Positions 1 to 8,671 are shown, numbered from the stretch's first letter. The stretch is 14,559 nt of DNA from JBFHES01 sp041584015 (GCA_041584015.1 JBFHES010000103.1:1-14559), one strand, 5' to 3'. Program-made: numbers and translations. Notes: generated by a model not told the origin, from the letters alone.

Positions 1-915
1 CGCAGGAGGTGGAGGTATTGGCCCTCCATAGGCATTCCATTCACCGCTTCCATCCACATCTAAACCATTGTAACCGTAAAAAGAATTAAGAGCAACATTA
101 CAACCAATATAGTCATCGTAGCCATAGCCAATATCAAAATCTGCAAACAAGGAAACAATGGTTGAATCATATTTATTTTGAGAACGATTAACAATCTCAA
201 AATTAAAGAATGTTGCATCGTTTAATACCTTAATACTATCAGCAACTAAGTAACCAGGAGAATAGGCATAAAAAGAAACACGAATCTCTACACCTAATGC
301 CTTGCCTCCTGAACAACCATGCGTTGTATTGTCGTTATATACCCACCACAACATTTGGTCGCCTTGAATTTCTGGATAGTCGCCTTGAAGAGGATCATAA
401 GTCCCATCTGCATCATAATCAAAATAAGGAGCCAAGACATCACCGGATGATGGATGATCGCCCGGCCAGGTAAGAATTTCATCAGGGATAACATACGAGC
501 CATTACTAACATTTCCGGCATCCCACTCATTCTTGAAGTTAGTTATTTCATTCTTACCAATACTCCAAACCTTATTATATTCTTCGGCCGTAACTGTATC
601 GTTAAAATTTGAAACATTAATAATTGGTCCAGGTAAAAACTCCTGACCGGAATAAAGCAAAGCAGCAAGATGCAAACTATCATCAGCATCGTAAGCTCCA
701 ATCCATGGTGTCAATGCATACATAGTACCTTTGCCGCTGCCAGCAGGAATTTCGTATTGATGCATACCCATTAAATCCCAAAAGTAATTACCATTTGAAA
801 AAACTCTGGCGTGTACATTGTTAACGGTTAAGCTAACTGAATGTGGTATCAATTGAGCGTGTAGAGTACCGCCAATAAAAGCGAGCACTAGTAAATTTAG
901 TAGTATTCTTTTCAT
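1..915 (-). CDS. Secreted T9SS-cargo-like protein, N-terminal part (cut by left edge)
   Basis: An uninterrupted frame runs from ATG at 915 to base 1, 305 residues, with no stop before the edge. Residues 1-20 form a signal peptide (Lys-Arg, then a hydrophobic core, ending LHA before Q21). The mature part is rich in Asp, Gly, Trp and Tyr: WDLMGMHQYEIP near 46-56, TPWIGAYDAD at 69-78, an Asp-rich FDYDADGTYDP at 165-175 that resembles a calcium loop, GDQMLWWVYND at 185-195, and FADFDIGYGYDDYIGCN at 257-273. I recognise this pattern from very long Bacteroidota surface or secreted proteins that usually end in a type IX secretion sorting domain. That C-terminus lies outside the window, so T9SS export is inferred. 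Molecular function is unknown. It is separated from the upstream DUF4249 gene by a terminator, so it should have its own promoter in 916-1071, where I found no perfect TAnnTTTG element. The window holds only the N-terminal portion. Confidence 0.8.
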   Translation of the reverse strand, partial: MKRILLNLLVLAFIGGTLHAQLIPHSVSLTVNNVHARVFSNGNYFWDLMGMHQYEIPAGSGKGTMYALTPWIGAYDADDSLHLAALLYSGQEFLPGPIINVSNFNDTVTAEEYNKVWSIGKNEITNFKNEWDAGNVSNGSYVIPDEILTWPGDHPSSGDVLAPYFDYDADGTYDPLQGDYPEIQGDQMLWWVYNDNTTHGCSGGKALGVEIRVSFYAYSPGYLVADSIKVLNDATFFNFEIVNRSQNKYDSTIVSLFADFDIGYGYDDYIGCNVALNSFYGYNGLDVDGSGEWNAYGGPIPPPPA

Positions 916-1071
916 AACAATCGTGATTAGTTTAAACTTGATTAGTAATTGAAAGCATAGTCTTTTGTATTCATTGATGCTCAAAAAGCATAATTCCATA
1001 AAAACTAGAAGTTTTCTTTTTACAATATTCATTCCAAAAAATACAATAAATACAATTTCCGCTGAAAATAA

Positions 1072-1110
1072 AAAGTGGCTAAAATTCAAAAACTGAACTT
1101 TAGCCACTTT
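1072..1110 (-). terminator. Intrinsic terminator of the receptor/DUF4249 operon
   Basis: A perfect 12-base inverted repeat (AAAGTGGCTAAA at 1072-1083, TTTAGCCACTTT at 1099-1110) encloses a 15-base loop, and a short inner TTC/GAA pair can extend it. On the minus strand the hairpin is followed directly by TTTTTATTTTC, a U-rich tract. It lies 25 bases after the stop of the DUF4249 gene, so it should end that transcript and insulate the secreted-protein gene beyond it. The plus-strand side has only a short T run, so activity in that direction would be weak. Confidence 0.88.
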
Positions 1111-1135
1111 CTATTGACAAAGAGTACAAACCAAT

Positions 1136-2092
1136 TTATTTGAAATCTTCGTAGTAGATCTCTTCAAACTCAAATGACATTTTAATGGAGTCAATACTAT
1201 TATTTATGCTGCCAACGATTCCAACCCCGCCACCTTCAATATTATTATACATGGAAACTGGCTCTGCAAACAATGCCAAATCCTCGGCCTCACTTTGCAG
1301 TACAATAGCCTTGGTATATTTAAAAAGATGTTCATCCTGATTACCCAAAGTAAACTTTATGGTTCCATCGACCATACCATATAGTGAGCCTTTATCAATG
1401 TATACGAGCATTTGATATTCTTTCCCGTCAAAAAGGTCATCGGTAAAATTCACGCGTCCATTGTATATATATTGCTCCGTATTATTCGGATCATATTGTA
1501 AGTAAACAACGGTTTCTTCATATACGGTATCATACTGCCCAAAGCCAGTTTCTATTTGATAGGATGACATATATGTGGCACCAATCTGATAATAATTCTC
1601 AACCTGAGCCGGATCATTAAAGGTTATGCCAATAACCACTAGTTCCCAACCCCAATCTGCGGTAACTGTACCGATGGAATCAATTTCAAGAATATCAACA
1701 CTCCCAGCAAGCTTCGTACTTCCTCTCACCTCATCAAAGACAGGAGTTGATGCTCTTAGTTCGTATTCCGAATCTGACACAATCTGTACATTTGAGAAGT
1801 ACCGTCCGTTACCTTCACTTGTTAAGCTGGTTAAATAATTACCATCTTGGTACACCTCAATGTTACCATTAGTAATATTCAAATTATTGCTTTCTATTTC
1901 GGTCACTTTTTTGCTACGGGCCAAGTATGCTACAATGGAACTATCATCTTCCAAAATGGCATTTAGCACCAATTTCGGATCGGACCATTCACTATCAAAC
2001 TCGATTTCTTCTCGACAAGAAACAAATGACACTAATAATAGTAGAAGCAGATATATAGAAAAACTTTTCATTTTTATTGATTTTAAACTCAT
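1136..2092 (-). CDS. DUF4249 family outer-membrane lipoprotein
   Basis: This 318-residue protein begins with a lipoprotein signal: a Lys-rich start, a run of leucines, and the lipobox ending VSFVSC with Cys26. The residues after the Cys are REEIE. Acidic residues in this position are typical of the lipoprotein export signal that sends Bacteroidota lipoproteins to the cell surface, so surface exposure is likely. The body is beta-rich, with the early KLVLNAIL...SSIVAYLARSK segment typical of DUF4249. Members of this family are usually encoded next to a TonB-dependent receptor and are presumed to help it capture a substrate, a role like that of SusD but with an unrelated fold; the ligand is unknown. 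The gene starts 12 bases after the receptor stop, so the two are co-transcribed. ATG at 2092 gives the longest form; ATG at 2071 (MKSFSIYL) gives a more usual 18-residue signal and is a real alternative. Confidence 0.85.
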   Translation of the reverse strand: MSLKSIKMKSFSIYLLLLLLVSFVSCREEIEFDSEWSDPKLVLNAILEDDSSIVAYLARSKKVTEIESNNLNITNGNIEVYQDGNYLTSLTSEGNGRYFSNVQIVSDSEYELRASTPVFDEVRGSTKLAGSVDILEIDSIGTVTADWGWELVVIGITFNDPAQVENYYQIGATYMSSYQIETGFGQYDTVYEETVVYLQYDPNNTEQYIYNGRVNFTDDLFDGKEYQMLVYIDKGSLYGMVDGTIKFTLGNQDEHLFKYTKAIVLQSEAEDLALFAEPVSMYNNIEGGGVGIVGSINNSIDSIKMSFEFEEIYYEDFK

Positions 2093-2104
2093 TTCACTCT
2101 AATT

Positions 2105-4516
2105 CTAGAAGACAAATTTATAGGCAATAGATGGCATAATTGGAAACAGGCTATACTTATATAACTTCTGTGTACTGCTCAGCCCATCATAGTCGTACCC
2201 CCATTGTATATAAAACGGATTCCTTCGATTATATGCATTATACAATGCCACTGTCCAGGTTCGTTTGCCCCATTTTACCTCCTTATGAATACTCAGACTT
2301 ACATCGAGTCGGTGATAAGCTGGCATTCTAAAATTGTTCTTGTGTTCAATATCTGTTACGTTTTCATCTACATGATAATATTCATTTCCTATCGTGTTTT
2401 GCTGCGCATAAATTGTAGGATACTCCTGAGCACCTAGTGTTGTTGGATTACCACTTCCGTATACCCAGGTTACACCTAAATCGGCTGTTTCATTTAGCTT
2501 ATGCGATAATACAATGCTCATATCGTGGCGACGATCGAAATTGTATGGGTATGGTTCTCCTTGATTTTGACCATCAAACTGATTTTCTGTTTTACTCAAG
2601 GTATAACCAATCCAACCGGTTGTGTTACCAACTGTACGCATTAATAGTAATTCAATCCCATACGACAAGCCTTTTCCAGACTCCACCTTGGTTTCCCAGT
2701 CATTTTCAAAAGAGAAATAGGTTGCCCCTTCTATGTAGCCAACCAAATCATTCATCTCCTTATAAAAGCCTTCCATACTAAATTCAAAGTTTTTTGGCAA
2801 CTGGTACATTGTTCCCACAGCAAACTGCCTCGATCGCATTGGCTTAACATTATCAGTAGCTGGCACCCACAAATCTGTAGGCAAACCAATATTCGCATTT
2901 GTTAGCAAATTAATATACTGATCCATTTGCGCAAACGAAGCTTTTGCCGACCATTTCTCGGTTATTTGAAAACGAGACGATACTCTTGGCTGAAATGAAT
3001 AATAGCTTTTATTACGAACCGTATAAGCCGTAAAGTGCGCACCCGCATTAATCTTAATCAACGACCCTATTCGAAAGTCATCCTCTATATAGGCTTCCAG
3101 CTCGTTGGAGCTGATGCGACTATTTCCTGCTTCGGTTTCGTAGTTGGTACTATCTAATCGATCTTCTTTATAAACAAAAATTCCCGGATTAAAATTATGA
3201 TTGGTATTGCCTACACCAAAACGAATGTGATGCTCTGGTAGTGGATAATAATCATAATCGATACGCACACCCACATCATCAATACCTGAATTATAATTAG
3301 CTTCCGTAGATGTTGTTTCGTTATTAAATGTATTCGAGCTGCTAAAACCAGTTAGCATTTTATACCGGCTATAAGTGAGTGTAGTATTAGAAAACAATTT
3401 ACTAGTGTATTGGTAGTTCCACCTTAGTGAGCTGGTAATATTACCCCACCAAATTTCGGCACCATTCTCCCACTTACTCTCTTGGGTAACATAATTCCCG
3501 GTACTCTCATTATAATATGAGTCTGAATAGCTATCCTTTTCTGAAGAATAGAAACGATCCTTTCCGGTATAAGCACTCAAATAGATACGACTCTTATCTG
3601 ACAGCTTATAATTAACTTTTGCGTTAAGATCGTAAAAGTAGTAACCAGCTCGCAACCCTTCAATACCATTAGCCTTTTGAACAACTTTTAAAACTGGATA
3701 TGCCAGAATATCAATGTAAGTTCTTCTTCCGGAAATAATAAATGATGAGCGATCGTTAATTGGTCCTTCCAAGGTAAGTTTTGAAGCAATCAATCCCAAT
3801 GAACCACTTCCGTGAAATTCCTTGGCATTACCTTCTTTCATTGAGATATCTAGAACCGAAGATAATCGGCCACCGTATCGTGCAGGAAACCCTCCTTTTA
3901 TAAGTTTAACATTTCGAACAGCATCATTATTAAATACCGAGAAAAAACCAAACAGATGGTTTACATTATAAACCGGCACTCCATCCAGAAGGATAAGATT
4001 CTGGTCAGGTCCGCCTCCGCGCACATACATGCCACTCATTCCTTCAGAACCGGATTGAACACCTGGCAGCAACTGAATCGTTTTTATCAAGTCAGGCTCT
4101 CCCATAAAAGCAGGAATATTGGCAATGGTTTTCATGGGTAGTTCGATGGTACTCATTTGGGTACTCTCAATATTAATCCCTGCTTTCTCACCAACAACAG
4201 TAACTTCCTCTAATTCCAACGAAGATTTCAATTCTACATCCAGCGCAACATTCTGAAGCAGCTCAATGGTAAATTCTTGCGTTTCGTAACCTACAAAAGA
4301 CACCTTCAATTTAACGGGGCCTTCTTTTAAAGTTAATGAGAAAAAACCATAGGTATTACTTACCACGCCTTGATAGGTATTGGAATCATAAACATTGGCT
4401 CCAATAAGTTTTTCACCATTTTGTTTATCGGTTATATAACCGCTGATGGTGTGCTTTTGAGCAAAAACTAGTGTTGAGAACAACAGTAGCAAAATTGTGA
4501 AAATCTGTTTAATCAT
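2105..4516 (-). CDS. TonB-dependent receptor with carboxypeptidase-regulatory-like domain
   Basis: An 803-residue outer-membrane receptor. Residues 1-19 are a signal peptide (hydrophobic core ending VFA before Q20). Residues about 23-105 are a CarboxypepD_reg-like beta-sandwich (HTISGYITDKQNGEKLIGANV, then GFFSLTL and VSFVGYE). The plug follows at roughly 115-240, with VRGGGPDQNLILLDGVPVY near 165 and KGGFPARYGGRLSSVLDISM near 207. The rest is a 22-strand-type barrel ending in aromatic PSIAYKFVF, as expected for outer-membrane insertion. It uses TonB-ExbBD energy to import a ligand too large or too scarce for porins. The partner encoded 12 bases downstream is a DUF4249 lipoprotein and not SusD, so this is not a classical glycan SusCD pair. 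No substrate can be deduced; neighbouring genes give no hint. A promoter match at 4690-4721 predicts a leader of about 165 bases with possible RNA structure. Confidence 0.92.
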   Translation of the reverse strand: MIKQIFTILLLLFSTLVFAQKHTISGYITDKQNGEKLIGANVYDSNTYQGVVSNTYGFFSLTLKEGPVKLKVSFVGYETQEFTIELLQNVALDVELKSSLELEEVTVVGEKAGINIESTQMSTIELPMKTIANIPAFMGEPDLIKTIQLLPGVQSGSEGMSGMYVRGGGPDQNLILLDGVPVYNVNHLFGFFSVFNNDAVRNVKLIKGGFPARYGGRLSSVLDISMKEGNAKEFHGSGSLGLIASKLTLEGPINDRSSFIISGRRTYIDILAYPVLKVVQKANGIEGLRAGYYFYDLNAKVNYKLSDKSRIYLSAYTGKDRFYSSEKDSYSDSYYNESTGNYVTQESKWENGAEIWWGNITSSLRWNYQYTSKLFSNTTLTYSRYKMLTGFSSSNTFNNETTSTEANYNSGIDDVGVRIDYDYYPLPEHHIRFGVGNTNHNFNPGIFVYKEDRLDSTNYETEAGNSRISSNELEAYIEDDFRIGSLIKINAGAHFTAYTVRNKSYYSFQPRVSSRFQITEKWSAKASFAQMDQYINLLTNANIGLPTDLWVPATDNVKPMRSRQFAVGTMYQLPKNFEFSMEGFYKEMNDLVGYIEGATYFSFENDWETKVESGKGLSYGIELLLMRTVGNTTGWIGYTLSKTENQFDGQNQGEPYPYNFDRRHDMSIVLSHKLNETADLGVTWVYGSGNPTTLGAQEYPTIYAQQNTIGNEYYHVDENVTDIEHKNNFRMPAYHRLDVSLSIHKEVKWGKRTWTVALYNAYNRRNPFYIQWGYDYDGLSSTQKLYKYSLFPIMPSIAYKFVF

Positions 4517-4617
4517 AAAATGCTGCTATTAATATTTGAACTACAAGAACGGAAAGATGCCCGATTTATTCAAATGGTTGCGCTTTTATGTTAAAAATTA
4601 ACAATACGTGAATGTTT

Positions 4618-4661
4618 ACTACTTAACTCAACTGGTAGTGAGCCAGTAAGGATGGCTTACC
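4618..4661 (-). other. Possible structured 5' leader of the receptor mRNA
   Basis: Two stems compete here. Stem one pairs GGTA (4634-4637) plus AGCCA (4641-4645) with TGGCT plus TACC (4653-4661) around a 7-base loop, with a 3-base bulge. Stem two pairs ACTAC (4618-4622) with GTAGT (4635-4639). They share bases 4635-4637, so only one can form at a time. There is no U-tract, so it is not a classical terminator. It lies within the predicted leader of the receptor gene, about 100 bases before its start. I do not recognise a known riboswitch; a role in regulation is a guess. Confidence 0.3.
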
Positions 4662-4689
4662 GTGATACATAAATATAAATGGGGAAACC

Positions 4690-4721
4690 CAAAAGTATCG
4701 GGATTAAAACAGGAATAGCAA
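4690..4721 (-). promoter_or_regulatory. Bacteroidota-type promoter for the receptor/DUF4249 operon
   Basis: On the minus strand a TTG (4721-4719) is followed after 21 bases by TACTTTTG (4697-4690), a full match to the TAnnTTTG -7 element of the Bacteroidota housekeeping sigma factor. The spacing is within the range reported for this group. Transcription would start near 4683-4687, just after the stop of the 160-residue gene, and give a leader of about 165-170 bases. Confidence 0.5.
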
Positions 4722-4740
4722 CTTCAATAGAAGAAACCGC

Positions 4741-5223
4741 TTAATCTTCGTCCTTTAGATCGTTACAAATTGTACAATACCCGTTAAATCTACAATTCTT
4801 AGGTTCGTGATGGCAAAACTCAATGTGTGTTTCTCCTCTCGATGCAAGCTTAACTTCGCAATTCCATTTTTCGCGCATCAAGGTATATTTCTGACGAATA
4901 GGCAAAGCATTAGGAAAGTCGGCTTGAAAATGATAGGCATTCCAGAGTTGTTCAAGTTTTTTAGCAAGTTGAGCAACATCTTCATCATTCAGTTTCTCTG
5001 TTTGCGGTAATGCCTGCTGACTAATCTCAAACAGCTCCGACATTTTAAATACTCCCTCACATTTATATGATGGCACAAATTCCTCATTTACATCAGTTCC
5101 ATTTTTGTAGGCAAACCGTTTAAAGAATGCACTACTTTTTGCAATAGATGTATCAACATCCTTTACGAGTTGAAGAACATAATCTGTAATGGTGTACTGA
5201 TTCCTTACTTGTTGATGTTCCAT
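4741..5223 (-). CDS. Uncharacterised protein with C-terminal Cys/His cluster
   Basis: I do not recognise this 160-residue protein. It has no signal peptide and no membrane segment, so it is probably cytoplasmic. The first 110 residues look mainly helical and charged (for example AQLAKKLEQLWNAYHF). The C-terminus is unusual: His133, Cys137, His138, His139, Cys144, Cys150 and Cys153 lie within 21 residues, in the pattern C-H-H-x4-C-x5-C-x2-C, followed by an acidic tail (DLKDED). Cys122 lies just before. This could bind zinc or an iron-sulfur cluster. The gene stands alone between mfd and the receptor promoter, on the same strand as both. An AGGA sequence about 9 bases before the ATG may be a weak ribosome binding site. 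No function should be assigned; membership of a small lineage-restricted family is my best guess. Confidence 0.7.
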   Translation of the reverse strand: MEHQQVRNQYTITDYVLQLVKDVDTSIAKSSAFFKRFAYKNGTDVNEEFVPSYKCEGVFKMSELFEISQQALPQTEKLNDEDVAQLAKKLEQLWNAYHFQADFPNALPIRQKYTLMREKWNCEVKLASRGETHIEFCHHEPKNCRFNGYCTICNDLKDED

Positions 5224-5267
5224 GTTGTTAATCCTATTTGTAGCTTTATGATCGATTGTACGTGCTT

Positions 5268-5305
5268 TACTTGAAAAACCAAGGAATTCGGGATTTGTTC
5301 AAGTA
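5268..5305. repeat. 8-base inverted repeat between mfd and the 160-residue gene
   Basis: TACTTGAA (5268-5275) and TTCAAGTA (5298-5305) are perfect reverse complements separated by 22 bases. The pair lies 45-82 bases before the start of the 160-residue gene and just after the mfd stop. It could be a protein-binding dyad for the downstream gene, or a stem in the mfd 3' end. There is no U-tract, so it is not a standard intrinsic terminator. It may also be chance. Confidence 0.3.
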
Positions 5306-5326
5306 TCCATGAAATTTAATGAATAA

Positions 5327-8300
5327 TTACTCAGAAAGCATATTGCTTAAAATACCAATTGCCATGGTTATGCTCGTTACATTTTCAAAACTTAGGATCA
5401 ATTTATCATTGGCCTCTTTCATCTTACAATCCCGAGGATGCAGCTGTACATAATTTAATACCTGGCTAAATGCTGCTGATTTGTAATAATCCGATTCCTG
5501 ATCATTTATAAAATAACAGAACATTTTTTTTGCTCTAATGGCTATTTTAATGAAACCAGCATCAATGGCAATCCAACGCAATCGGACCACATCCATAAGC
5601 TGTGCTGTTTGAGGCGGCAAGGCACCAAAACGATCCACTAAGTGCATTTCAAATTTTTGCAGATCATACTCTTCCGATATCTTATCAAGTTCGCGGTACA
5701 TGCTTAATCGCTCTGATATATTGCTAATGTAATCATCCGGAAACAGTATCTCCATATCCGTTTCTATATTACAATCAGTAACATACTTCCTTGCAATTGG
5801 CTCCACGTCCTTATCTGTAAACAAGTCTTTAAATTCAGTGTCGCGTAACTCAAGCATTGCCTCATCCAAAATGCGATGATAAGTTTCAAATCCTATGTCG
5901 GATATAAAACCACTTTGTTCGGCACCAAGCAAGTTTCCTGCTCCTCTAATATCCAGGTCCTGCATGGCAATCTTAAAACCAGAACCAAGTTCAGAGAATT
6001 CCTCAATGGCTCGCAATCTTCTTCGAGCGTCGGGTTTTAGCGAATGTAGCGGAGGTGTTAGCAAATAGCAAAAGGCCTTTTTGTTAGAACGGCCTACCCT
6101 TCCGCGCAACTGATGTAAATCGCTTAATCCAAAGTTCTGTGCATTATTAATAATTATGGTATTGGCATTCGGAATATCCAAACCACTCTCAATAATTGTA
6201 GTTGCTATAAGCACATCATAATCTCCATCAATAAACCGAAGCATGATTTCTTCCAACCTCTTGCCATCCATTTGTCCATGGCCAACTATGGTTTTAGCAC
6301 GCGGACAAACTTTATTGATCATGGCTTCAATTTCAAAAATATTTTGAATTCGATTATTGATAAAGAACACTTGCCCATTTCGGTCAATTTCATAATCAAT
6401 AGCATCTCGAATATTCTCTGCATCAAAAGTGCTTATTTCCGTTACAATCGGATAACGATTGGGAGGTGCCGTATTTATAATGGACAAATCACGAGCTCCC
6501 ATCATCGAGAACTGCAATGTTCTCGGAATCGGTGTTGCAGTGAGTGTTAATGTATCAACATTCACTTTAAAAGCTTTAAGTTTCTCCTTAACAGAAACAC
6601 CAAATTTTTGCTCCTCATCTATAATTAATAAGCCAAGGTCTTTAAACTTCACATCTTTACCCACCAGTCGATGCGTGCCGATTATAATATCCAATTCGCC
6701 TTTCTCCAATTTGGTCAGAGCTTCCTTTTGTTCCTTTGGTTTTCTTAAACGACTTACGTAATCAACGGTGCAAGGAAAATCCTTTAAACGATCTTTAAAC
6801 GTATAGTAATGCTGCATGGCTAGAATAGTCGTGGGCACCAAAATAGCAACCTGCTTACTATCCGTAACTGCCTTAAAGGCTGCTCGCATTGCAATCTCCG
6901 TTTTTCCAAAGCCCACATCACCGCACACCAAGCGATCCATAGGAATGGATGACTCCATGTCCTTTTTGAATGCAGTGGTTGTTTTCATCTGATCCGGCGT
7001 ATCTTCATAAATAAATGAGGCTTCCAATTCATTTTGCAAATAGGAATCGGGCGAAAATCGAAAACCTTCTTTCGACTTTCGATGCGCATATAGTTGAATC
7101 AGTTCGCGCGCAATATCTTTAACTTTACTTTTTGTTTTGGCGGTTAAACGCTGCCATGCTCCACTTCCTAATTTATAAATTCTTGGCGGATCGGCGTCCT
7201 TTCCCTTGTATTTGGAGATACGATGCAAATTATGAATACCAACATACAGAATATCGTCATCGCGATAAATCAAACGAATGGCCTCTTGTGATTTACCATT
7301 CTTCTCTATTTTTGTTAATCCGCCAAACTTTCCAATTCCATGATCGGCATGAACTACATAATCGCCGGGTTGCAAGCCACTTATTTCACGAATTGAGATT
7401 GCTTCCTTTTTTGCAAAAGTGCTGCGTAACTGAAACTTATGGTAGCGCTCAAAAATTTGATGATCCGTGTAGAAGCAGATCTTCAGATCATGATCGATAA
7501 AACCCTCATGCAATGGAAATAATAAGCCATGAAACTCCTCTACTTCATCATTATTTTGTTCATTAAAAATTGACTGTAACCTATCGAGTTGCTTTTGGCT
7601 ATTTGAGAAGATTAAGTTTTGGTAGCCCTCCTTATAGTTTTCCAAAAGGTTGCTACTTAATAATTCAAAATTCTTATTAAATGCTGGCTGTGGCACTGTA
7701 TTAAACTGAATCTTCTGTTCAGTGTCATAAAAATTTTCTTGCCCGAACTCAACCACATTAAAATCTGAGAGCTGTTGTATAAACTTCTTCGCATCCACAA
7801 GAAATTCCTTTGCAGCCAAACCTTCCTCGCCATTTTCCGAAACACGATATTTATGCTCATAGTCATTAACCAAGGTATTTATTTTAACCTTGGTTCCCGC
7901 TATATTATCAATCCAAACTATGGTTTCATTTGGCAAGTAATCAAGTAAGGTGTGTTCCTTACTGGCAATATTTTCATTTTGAATATTTGGTACAATATCT
8001 ATTTCATCCAGCGGATCAATGGATAGCTGATTATCAATATCAAAAGTACGAATGGTTTCAACCGTATCGCCAAAAAAGTCAATACGGTAAGGTTTATCAC
8101 TTGAGAATGAAAAAATATCTACAATACCACCACGAATTGAAAACTGCCCAGGTTCATAAACAAAATCTGTTCGAACAAATTCAAATTCGTGCAACAATTC
8201 ATTAATAAAATCAATACTTATCTCCTCGCCTTTTTTTAAGTGAAGTGTATTCTCATCTAATTTAGCTTGTGAGATAAGCTTCTCGGCAAGTGCTCCAGAA

Positions 8301-8671
8301 TAGCTAACCAATATTTTCTTTTCACCAGCACCGGCCATTTTATTAAGCGCCTCAGCGCGTAACACAATAGAACCAGTATCTAGTTTATCATGACTTATTT
8401 GTCGCTTGTAAGATGCCGGAAAAAACAGCGCATGTTCTTTTCCCAGAATATTTTCTAAGTCGTTTAAGAGATATGCAGCTTCTTCCTTGTCGCCCAGAAT
8501 CAATAACATCGATTGTGGTAATTGATCAAAAATCGATGCAATAACAAATGCTCTGGCTGATCCAGTGAGACCTTTTAAGAATAGCTTTCCCGCTGAGGGC
8601 TTAAGTGCTGCTAAAATTTCAGAAATACCAGGGTGCTTTCCAAAATATTGTTTGATGAGTTCGAGATTCAA
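5327..8671 (-). CDS. mfd: Transcription-repair coupling factor Mfd
   Basis: This 1114-residue protein is a full-length Mfd. It displaces RNA polymerase stalled at DNA damage and recruits UvrA for nucleotide excision repair. The N-terminal third is the UvrB-like module (FDQLPQSMLLILGDKEEAAYL onward, with IRGGIVDIFSF). The CarD-like RNA polymerase interacting domain begins near residue 435 (GDYVVHADHGIGKFGGL). The SF2 translocase has Walker A GDVGFGKTE near 589, DEEQ near 685, TATPIPRTLQ near 714, and LRGRVGR near 858. The C-terminal TRCF domain starts near 945. The start is TTG at 8671: the frame has no upstream ATG before the TAA that ends tag at 8681-8683, and the first internal Met is about 55 residues in, inside the conserved N-terminus. 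It follows tag by 9 bases and is almost certainly co-transcribed with it. Confidence 0.97.
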   Translation of the reverse strand: MNLELIKQYFGKHPGISEILAALKPSAGKLFLKGLTGSARAFVIASIFDQLPQSMLLILGDKEEAAYLLNDLENILGKEHALFFPASYKRQISHDKLDTGSIVLRAEALNKMAGAGEKKILVSYSGALAEKLISQAKLDENTLHLKKGEEISIDFINELLHEFEFVRTDFVYEPGQFSIRGGIVDIFSFSSDKPYRIDFFGDTVETIRTFDIDNQLSIDPLDEIDIVPNIQNENIASKEHTLLDYLPNETIVWIDNIAGTKVKINTLVNDYEHKYRVSENGEEGLAAKEFLVDAKKFIQQLSDFNVVEFGQENFYDTEQKIQFNTVPQPAFNKNFELLSSNLLENYKEGYQNLIFSNSQKQLDRLQSIFNEQNNDEVEEFHGLLFPLHEGFIDHDLKICFYTDHQIFERYHKFQLRSTFAKKEAISIREISGLQPGDYVVHADHGIGKFGGLTKIEKNGKSQEAIRLIYRDDDILYVGIHNLHRISKYKGKDADPPRIYKLGSGAWQRLTAKTKSKVKDIARELIQLYAHRKSKEGFRFSPDSYLQNELEASFIYEDTPDQMKTTTAFKKDMESSIPMDRLVCGDVGFGKTEIAMRAAFKAVTDSKQVAILVPTTILAMQHYYTFKDRLKDFPCTVDYVSRLRKPKEQKEALTKLEKGELDIIIGTHRLVGKDVKFKDLGLLIIDEEQKFGVSVKEKLKAFKVNVDTLTLTATPIPRTLQFSMMGARDLSIINTAPPNRYPIVTEISTFDAENIRDAIDYEIDRNGQVFFINNRIQNIFEIEAMINKVCPRAKTIVGHGQMDGKRLEEIMLRFIDGDYDVLIATTIIESGLDIPNANTIIINNAQNFGLSDLHQLRGRVGRSNKKAFCYLLTPPLHSLKPDARRRLRAIEEFSELGSGFKIAMQDLDIRGAGNLLGAEQSGFISDIGFETYHRILDEAMLELRDTEFKDLFTDKDVEPIARKYVTDCNIETDMEILFPDDYISNISERLSMYRELDKISEEYDLQKFEMHLVDRFGALPPQTAQLMDVVRLRWIAIDAGFIKIAIRAKKMFCYFINDQESDYYKSAAFSQVLNYVQLHPRDCKMKEANDKLILSFENVTSITMAIGILSNMLSE

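Noticed and set aside
294..530. Closed 78-residue minus-strand frame near the left edge
   Set aside because: It lies in another frame of the 915-base edge-cut gene, which has a signal peptide and family-like motifs; the short frame has neither.
4683..4710. CCC/GGG mini-hairpin downstream of the 160-residue gene as its terminator
   Set aside because: Only three GC pairs with a poor flank, and it coincides with the better supported -7 promoter element at 4690-4697.
7657..7866. 69-residue minus-strand frame inside mfd, and the many plus-strand frames across mfd and the receptor
   Set aside because: They are alternate-frame shadows of strongly conserved genes with no start signals or recognisable motifs of their own.
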